Both the position numbers and the translations under genes were made by a program. A stretch of DNA of 64,000 nt from Anaeramoeba flamelloides (taxonomy: Eukaryota > Metamonada > Anaeramoebidae): the NCBI GenBank assembly GCA_027625915.1, contig JANTQA010000012.1:372001-436000 (forward strand), read 5' to 3'. The first letter of the stretch is position 1. Each line of letters opens with the position of its first letter. Shown in pieces: positions 57,571 through 64,000 of the stretch. The notes beneath the pieces are model-generated. The model worked only from the letters and a program-made list of their open reading frames with translations. It was not told the origin of the DNA and did not search any database.

Positions 57571-60312
57571 TTTTTTTTTTTATTATTTAAGGGAGGAGTT
57601 ATTGACCCCTCTTATTTGCCCGAATTCTTAAATAAAAATTTAGGAATTTAATTAAAGAATCAAAAATAAGTTTATTACCCACTAATGCTAATAAGCAGTT
57701 TGAATCCTTTTTTATAATAATATTAGAAATATTATTATTATTTAATATATTTGATATATTAATTTTTTAAAATTCAGATATCCAGATTTTGCGATTATTT
57801 TCATAGGATGAGCAGTTCCATAGAAAATGGTCTAAATCTTCAATAATATCTAAATTGTTTATTTTTTTACATAATTCTCACATTTTTGATTTATTCTTAT
57901 TCATAACATAAGAGTACCTGTTAAGGTAATTTGTAAAATTTCTGAGTTTTAAAATTGAAGTTGAGCCCTTCCATTTTAAATATCTTTTGTCGTTAGGTTT
58001 TTTTTAATTTGAGAAATGAAAAGAAAATTTTTGAATTTTTTTTTTAATTTCTAAAAGTAAAAAAAACCTAACGGCGGCTTTCTTGAGGTTTTCTGTTTTA
58101 TTTCGAAAATCTATTGATTATCGTTAGGTTTTTTTTACTTTTCGAAATAAACCCAAAAAATATTATAATTTTCTGTTTATTTCAAAAAGTAAAAAAAACC
58201 TAGAACACTTCACAAATAAACAGAAAACTCGAGAAAACCTAACGACGCTCTTTTTTTTCGTTTAGTGAAATTGAGTAAAATCTTATATTTCACTCTATTC
58301 TTTTGAATTCTGGAAAACCTAATGGCGGTTTTTTTTAATTTAAGAAATAAACTTAAAATTTTTGAAATTTTCAGTTTATTTTTTAAATTAAAAAAAACAT
58401 AACGACATTTCCAACTTGGACTATTTTCTAAGTTTTTAATTCTAAAATTTTCTAGTTCATTTTCCAGTTGTTTTAAATTTTTGGAGTACCAATTTATATT
58501 TTCTGATTCTTTTTTTCTAAAAGGAAGATAATTAATTAATTCATCATAATGGAGGATTTTTAATTTTTGAATTAACTTAAATCTTCTTTTATATATCGTT
58601 ATCCTTACGGGATCAATTTTTGCTTCAGTTTTATAAATAAGTCTAGGTGAATGTGGGTTAATTAATAAAAATTTTATAATTTTTTTATTAATCCAAGTAA
58701 AAATATCTTTAAAATCTGTTTTTGTCAAATCAAATATTTCTAAACCATATAATAATTGGCTATGTAATACAGCTTTAAAAAATTGAATTTTTAACCCATT
58801 AGAAAAATTTTCTTGTTGTAAGATATGTAGGACTTTTTAAAAATTGGCCTTAACTTTATCAAGGTTGAATTTTAAATGGGTTTTTTTTATCTATCCAAAT
58901 ACCAAGATATAAAATTTTCTTTGGAATTAAAGTTTTTTCTAGTTTTATCATCATTAGGATTCATTCCAAAATCTTTTATTATTTTAAAGATTTTTTGTAA
59001 TTGAAAATTTATTTCTATTAATGATCCTTTCATCAGTAAAATCAGATCATCTGCAAACATTTGAATATGTAACGCTAATGATTTAATTTTTTCTAAGAGA
59101 AAATGAGTAATAAATCCAAATAATAAAGGGGATAATGGATCTCCTTGGTAAACACCAAATCCTTCTTTTGAGTAATAAGCAAGTAGATATTCTACAATAA
59201 TTTCATTTTTTATAAATTTTTTAATTGAATAATAAATAAGTGAATGATGAATAGAGTCAAAACATTTTTGAATATCTATTGTAACAATATAAATATTTTC
59301 TTTTTTAAATTTATTTTTTTTTTTATTGATATTCATTCAATAAGTTTAAAACTGCAATTCTTGGTATCTAATTTTTTTTAAATCCAAATTGTTTTTTTGA
59401 AACTAAGTCCCAAGAATCTTGAATTCCGGCATATAACAATTTAAGAAAAAATCTTGGGAGAGTTTGATTAATTGAAATTGGTCGATAATTAAGTGGAATA
59501 CCTTCATCGCAAGATTTATGAATGAATAATAAATTTCTTTTTTTAATAAATTTAATATTTTTTTGAGAAATATCTTTAACCCAATTAAAAAATATTTTTT
59601 GGATTGTTTTTATAAAGTTTTCCTAATTTATATAAAATTCATCACCTTGATTTTTTATTGTTTTATATTGTTTATATTTTATCAAATTCTTTTGACAGAT
59701 TTATTTTAATGAGATATTCAATAATTTCTTTGTTTTTGGTAATTGAGAATATTTCTTCTATTTTAATATTTAATAAATTATTTTTATCTAATGTGAAATT
59801 TTTAATAAAATTAAGAATATATTTTTTTGGTTTTTTACTAATAGATTTAACAAAATTAAAATACGAAGTTTCCATATTATCATTATTTAGAATCATTTCA
59901 CTCAAAGTTTCTCTTAATCTATTTAGCTTTTTCCAAAAATTTTGATTTTCTTCAAATTCAATATTAATCTGGTTTATTAATTTAAAATATTGTTTACTAT
60001 TCCTATCTTTAATTTCTTTAATTAATTCATTATTTTCAAATAATTTATTAATTAAATTATATAATTTTAAATCTTTTTTTGGTATATTTAAGATAATTCT
60101 CTCTTTTACTTTAAATTATTTTTTTAAAGATTTTAAAATTCTTTTTCATTTAATTGATAATTTTTATTTTTATAAAAATTTGTAAAGTCAACATGAAACT
60201 TTGCAATATCTTTAATTTTGTAGACATTTTTTAATTTCCCAGTTTTTATTAATATTGAATTTATTTAATATTGCATTATGATCACTAATTTTATTTTTTA
60301 TGGTTTTTGACT
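57571..60312 (-). mobile_element. LINE with endonuclease remnant, reverse transcriptase and zinc-knuckle-like tail
   Basis: Minus-strand order: the end of the APE-type endonuclease (KISDHNAI near 60260), linker (WKKLNRLRETLSEMIL), reverse transcriptase with IDIQKCFDSIHHSLIYYS, GVYQGDPLSPLLFGF and FADDLILLM (58887-59336), thumb region (58400-58728), palindromic hairpin modules (58000-58400), a Cys/His-rich tail (57650-57970) and poly(A) (T run from 57571). The target-site duplication AAAAAGTCAATTTT lies at about 57557-57570 and 60313-60326. Several frameshifts, for example near 59340 and 58900, make it inactive. It is 5'-truncated within the endonuclease. It inserted into a family-F foldback, inside the intron of the RCC1-BTB paralogue. 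Confidence 0.9.
58135..58202. repeat. Palindromic hairpin module H2 inside the LINE
   Basis: TAGGTTTTTTTTACTTTTCG and its mirror GAAAAAGT-like arm ending AAAAAACCTA. It sits between the thumb-end codons (SPSWK) and the Cys/His tail, interrupting the LINE coding sequence. Confidence 0.75.
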
Positions 60313-60535
60313 AAAAAGTCAATTTTTTGAACAAAATTTTTAATAATTGATCAATCAAAGAAAAGCCCAAACTAAAAGATAGTATTAAAAAAACTGTTAT
60401 TGTGACGAATACTTCATTTTGTCTTTATTTATTTATTTATTCTAATTTTCATTGATCTTACTTTTCATTTTCAGGTTTCTGTGATTCTATTAATGTTCCC
60501 AATTAAAAACCGTGTTTCACTTTTTTTCTCACAAG
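60313..60535. mobile_element. Foldback element F, right half
   Basis: Continues from 57570 after the LINE. TTGATCAATCAAAGAAAAGC and TTCTATTAATGTTCCCAATT match the right half of the other family-F copies; it ends TTTTTTTCTCACAAG. Confidence 0.7.
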
Positions 60536-61762
60536 AGTTACTTTTAATTTCAAAAATTAAAAAATCACCGTTAGCTTTTCCAGATTTTAAAAGAATAGAG
60601 AAAAATCTAAGATTTTATTTCAATCTTTTGAATTCTGGAAAAGTGTGGTTAGTTTTTTTTGAGTTTTCTATTTATTTGTGAAATGTTCTAGGTTTCTTTT
60701 TAATTTTTATTTATTTGTGAAATCTATAGATTTTCGTTAGTTTTTTTTGAGTTTTCTATTTTATTTGTTAAGTGTTCTCGTTTTTTTTTTTTTTGAGTTT
60801 TCTATTTATTTCAAAAGGTAGAAAAAAACCTAGAACAATTCACAAATAAAATAGAAAATATCAAAAAAACCCAGAACACTTAACAAATAAAATAGAAAAA
60901 CTCAAGAAAACCTCCGTTATTTTTTTTTTAATTTTTATTTTGATTAGAAAATCGATACATTTTCGTTAGGTTTTTTTTACTTTTCGAAATAAACCGAAAA
61001 TTTATTAAAATTTTCTGTTTATTTCAAAAAGTAAAAAAAACCTAGAACACGTAACAAACAAAAACAAGAATTAAAAATAACCTTGCCACTCGATGACACA
61101 TTGACGGTACTTTTCAAATTCCTAAAATTTTTATTTAGTAATTTTATTAAAGACTCAAAGATAAGTTTATTATCCACCAATGCTAATAAACATGATGAAT
61201 CTTTTTTTGTAATAATATGATCATTTTTTAATATATTAGATATAATAATTCTAAAAAATTATAATATCCAGAATTTGCAATAATTTTCATAGGATCAACA
61301 ATTCCATATCAAATGGTCTAAATCTTCAATGATATCTAAATAATTTATTTTTTAACATAATTCACAATATTTTGATTTGTTTTTATTCATAACATAAGAT
61401 TTACTGTTTAAATAATTGGTAAAATTTATGAGTTTTATAATCAAAGTGGACCCTTCCATTTAAATATATATATATATATATATATATATCTTTTGATGTT
61501 AGTTTTTTTTTTAAATTTAAAAGAATTAATGTAAAATCAAAAATTCTACTCTATTCATTTCAATTCTAAAAAACTTAACAACATTTCCAGCTTGCGCTAT
61601 TTTCTCAATTTTTAATTATGAAATTGCATTGATCAATTTATAGTTTTTTCAAATATTTAGATTTCCAATTAATATTTTCAAATTATTTGTATCTAAAAGT
61701 GAGATATCTGATTAATTCACCAAAACAGAGGATTTTAGGCTCTAAGAGGATCTTTGATCACT
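60536..61762 (-). mobile_element. LINE 3' fragment rich in hairpin modules
   Basis: Contains H1 (60570-60640) and H2 (60967-61044) modules and their mirrors (60660-60910), then minus-strand Cys/His-tail sequence (61140-61460) parallel to 57650-57970. An (AT)n run at about 61463-61487 follows, and a remnant of the thumb region up to about 61740. No reverse transcriptase core. Confidence 0.6.
60967..61044. repeat. Palindromic hairpin module H2
   Basis: TAGGTTTTTTTTACTTTTCG against CAAAAAGTAAAAAAAACCTA, with inner AAACCGAAAA/TTTTCTGTTT pairing. Very similar to 58135-58202. Confidence 0.8.
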
Positions 61763-62010
61763 CCCTTCAATCAATAAAAAAAATAAAAAAAAAAAAATCA
61801 AGTATTTTAAATTTTTGGAGTACCAATTTATATTTTCTGATTCTTTTTTTCTAAAAGGAAGATAATTAATTAATTCATCAAAATGGAGGATTTTTAATTT
61901 TTGAATTAAACTTAAACATTCTTTTAGATTTTTTTTATTCTTATAGGATCAATTTTTGCTTGTGTTTTATAAATAAGCCTAGAAGAATGTGAGTTGATTA
62001 ACAAAAATAA
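61763..62010. mobile_element. Junction of LINE fragments
   Basis: CACTCCCTTCAATCAATAAA followed by an A run looks like a plus-strand LINE tail. It is followed directly by 61801-62000, a minus-strand duplicate of the thumb region at 58475-58640 (TTTTTGGAGTACCAATTTAT, TAAAAGGAAGATAATTAATT). Head-to-tail debris of at least two insertions. Confidence 0.5.
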
Positions 62011-62812
62011 CATATTGTTTCCAAATAGAGGAAAACTGAATTGAAAAATTTAATCAAAGTCGATTCATTCATTTTTTTAAAAATTAGTTACACTTATTTG
62101 TTTGTATTTTTTTTAAAAGATCTTCTAATTGAAATTTTTAAAAAAGCTTACATAATTCACAAGATAATTTTCAACGAATTGGAAGTCAAAATAACCCAAA
62201 ATGATGATCGATCAAAAACTTTCCAAAAGAAAACCAAAATCCAAAATAAAAAAAAAAAAAACAGAACAAAAAATGTCTGTACAAACAGTTCAGAAAACAG
62301 ATCAAGTAACAATTATCAACTGTTTTACAGATTCTTTGAAAAAACAATTTATTGTTCTTCATAATGAATTTGACACAAAATAAGAATAAAATTAATAGAT
62401 CCAGAATTTTACTTTTTTTTTTATTCGTATTGTCAATGTTCTTCCCATTTTTTGACTAAATTCCATAAAATATCTTATTTTATTCAGCACTGTCCCATAC
62501 TCTTCGAATCTTTACATTATTTTATCTCCCACTCGAGATCCAAAATTGGAGATATATTTCCTCACTTTTGAATGAATAACAAAACTTATCGTAACTTAAT
62601 AAAGATATCATCAAATCCTTTAATAATAATGAAAATAAAATAAAAATTAATTCTTTCTGGATTTCTTTGCATTCCCAAATAAATCCAATTAATCTAAATT
62701 ATTTAATCTAATTAGATTTTTTCCAAATCAATAAAAAAACAAAAAAATAAAAAATTATAAAAAATTCTAACATAAATAATTCAAAAAATACATAAAAAAA
62801 AAAAAAAAAAAG
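62011..62812. other. Rest of the paralogue's intron; possible gene scrap
   Basis: About 62100-62385 has protein-like reading in two overlapping plus frames (FNELEVKITQNDDRSKTF, then MSVQTVQKTDQVTIINCF). It is not recognised and has no clear splice signals. Otherwise AT-rich, ending in an A run before the exon. Confidence 0.3.
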
Positions 62813-63891
62813 GTGAATTAGCATTGGTACATGATAATAAGGCTTTGAAACCAACCCAAATCAAACTTGAATTTCCTGTTGAAGAAATTTCAAAAATCAG
62901 AATTGCATTCCAATTTTCCTCTATTCTTACAAATGATGGAAAACTATATGTAACTGGTTCTAATCAAAAAACTGGGATTGGGAGTGATTTAACAGAATTT
63001 AAACAATATCCACAATTTGAAAATAACAATACAATCATTCAAGATATTGATTGTGGTTGGGATTTGTTTGAAATATTAACACAAGATAATGAAATTTGGG
63101 TTCAGGGAACATTTGATGGTATTAGATCCCATAATAAATCAGTAATTAGAAAAATTCAAACAGGAAATAATCTAAACAATGATCTATCATCTTATAATCA
63201 AATAAAATGCTGTGATGAAAATTTAATATTCTTCTTTTTTGAATCAAATTCATATTTAAGTCAAGATCTTGAAAAGTTATTAAAAAATGGATACTTTTCT
63301 GATTGTAATATCCAAGATATCCCAGTTCATAAAATATTAATTGAGACAAGGATTGGAAAAACATTTGATTTGATCAAAAAATATTTGGAATCAAATTGCA
63401 AATTAAATTAAATTCAAGATTTGTTAAAATGGATATATTGTGATCAAATGATCAATTTCAAAAGAACAAATGAAATTTTAAATCATTTTGGAATCCAAAA
63501 TGCACAAAAAACCAAATTATTAACAAATGATTTAAAACAATTATTATTTGATGAACAAAATTCTGATTTTAAACTTGTTGTGAAAAATGAAGAAGAAGAT
63601 GATGAAGAAGAATTATATATTCACAAATTTATTTTAGCAGCCAGAAGTGGATTATTTTCGAATATGTTTCAAAATCTTGAAGAAAATTTACAAAAAGTCA
63701 AAGATTATTCTGGGAAATCATTAGAAACAATTGAATTATTAATATCATTTTTATACACTGACGAACTACCAATCACTGCAGATACAGACCAAGAATTCAT
63801 CAAAGAAGAATTTGAAGATATTGTTGAATATTATCAATTAAATCCCATAATTCCAATGATGTATATTTTTGAAAAATGTTCAAAAAAATAA
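62813..63891 (+). pseudogene. Exon 2 of the RCC1-BTB paralogue (RCC1, BTB, BTB)
   Basis: Closely matches 8538-9631 of the other gene along its whole length, apart from one stop at 63409. The acidic run in BTB-2 is shorter (EEEDDEEELY). The conserved C-terminus FEKCSK-stop ends the gene. Confidence 0.8.
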
Positions 63892-64000
63892 TTTTATCAA
63901 ACAAAATTGTATTCTAATTTAGAAAACATCCCTTTCTGATTCAAATCTGTTTTTTTTTTATAATTTAATAAATTAATCATTTATTTAATTCTATTTTGGT

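Larger units (their letters stand above)
54780..63891 (+). pseudogene. Decayed RCC1-BTB paralogue with a 7.4-kb intron
   Basis: Exon 1 (54847-55410) has the same RCC1 repeats as the 8538-13201 gene (KTFPEEVTKILDVV, SSEGKLNQTTKK, LPPMKSISTGYHHF, VYAWGQNYDEQLGF, IKTDGKLYAFG). Exon 2 (62813-63891) has GELALVHD, further RCC1 repeats, BTB-1 (DCNIQDIPVHKILIETR) and BTB-2 (LYIHKFILAARSGLFSNMF). A one-base insertion near 55130 shifts the frame, a TAA at about 55212-55214 falls inside FGCG-type repeat sequence, and a TAA at 63409-63411 replaces a Glu codon between the BTBs. The intron donor G-GTAACC (55411) and acceptor (62812) match those of the other gene. Intact when copied, now probably dead; the intron has filled with elements. 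Confidence 0.75.

Noticed and set aside
1-64000. Ciliate germline (micronuclear) DNA, suggested by the IES-like ends
   Set aside because: TAA, TAG and TGA behave as normal stops in the long genes, and gene content (RCC1-BTB, Asn-rich ankyrin-BTB) and introns do not suggest a ciliate. The likeness is better explained by common Tc1/mariner ancestry unless removal is shown.

Overview
This is an AT-rich eukaryotic window with long homopolymer runs, GT-AG introns, Asn/Lys-rich protein tracts and abundant transposable elements. Standard stop codons fit every long gene. RCC1-BTB and ankyrin-BTB proteins with paired BTB domains suggest a free-living amoeboid protist. Anaeramoeba-like is my best guess, from memory and not proven by the sequence. 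No rRNA, tRNA or CRISPR array was recognised.

Layout. 1-8.5 kb: a LINE 3' fragment, foldback elements and decayed duplicated gene pieces. 8.5-13.2 kb (minus): an RCC1-BTB gene with a large repeat-filled intron. 13.5-22.4 kb: a TA-bounded palindromic MITE, a LINE with reverse transcriptase, a decayed Tc1/mariner element and another inverted-repeat element. 22.7-30.1 kb: a 7.4-kb element with related ends that carries two divergent transposase genes, one pogo/Tigger-like (DDE_1) and one PIF/Harbinger-like (DDE_4). Six copies of the palindromic MITE interrupt these two genes. 30.7-39.1 kb: one giant ankyrin-repeat gene ending in two BTB domains, split by a one-base shift at an A10 run. 39-48 kb: no gene, two foldback elements. 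48.0-51.7 kb: a two-exon gene whose product joins an MLKL/HeLo-like helical N-terminus, an EF-hand, a SPRY-like domain and twelve Trp-rich repeats. 52-54 kb: two inverted-repeat elements. 54.8-63.9 kb: a decayed RCC1-BTB paralogue of the first gene, in the opposite orientation; its 7.4-kb intron contains a foldback element split by a LINE with a clear target-site duplication.

The likely host genes are the RCC1-BTB pair, the ankyrin-BTB gene and the MLKL/HeLo-like gene. BTB, RCC1, ankyrin and SPRY modules usually mediate protein contacts, and BTB proteins are often cullin-3 adaptors; that role here is inference. The most unusual features are the TA-bounded elements, whose ends fit the ciliate IES/Tc1 consensus TAYAGYNR and which sit inside otherwise nearly open transposase genes, and the MLKL/HeLo-like multidomain gene.
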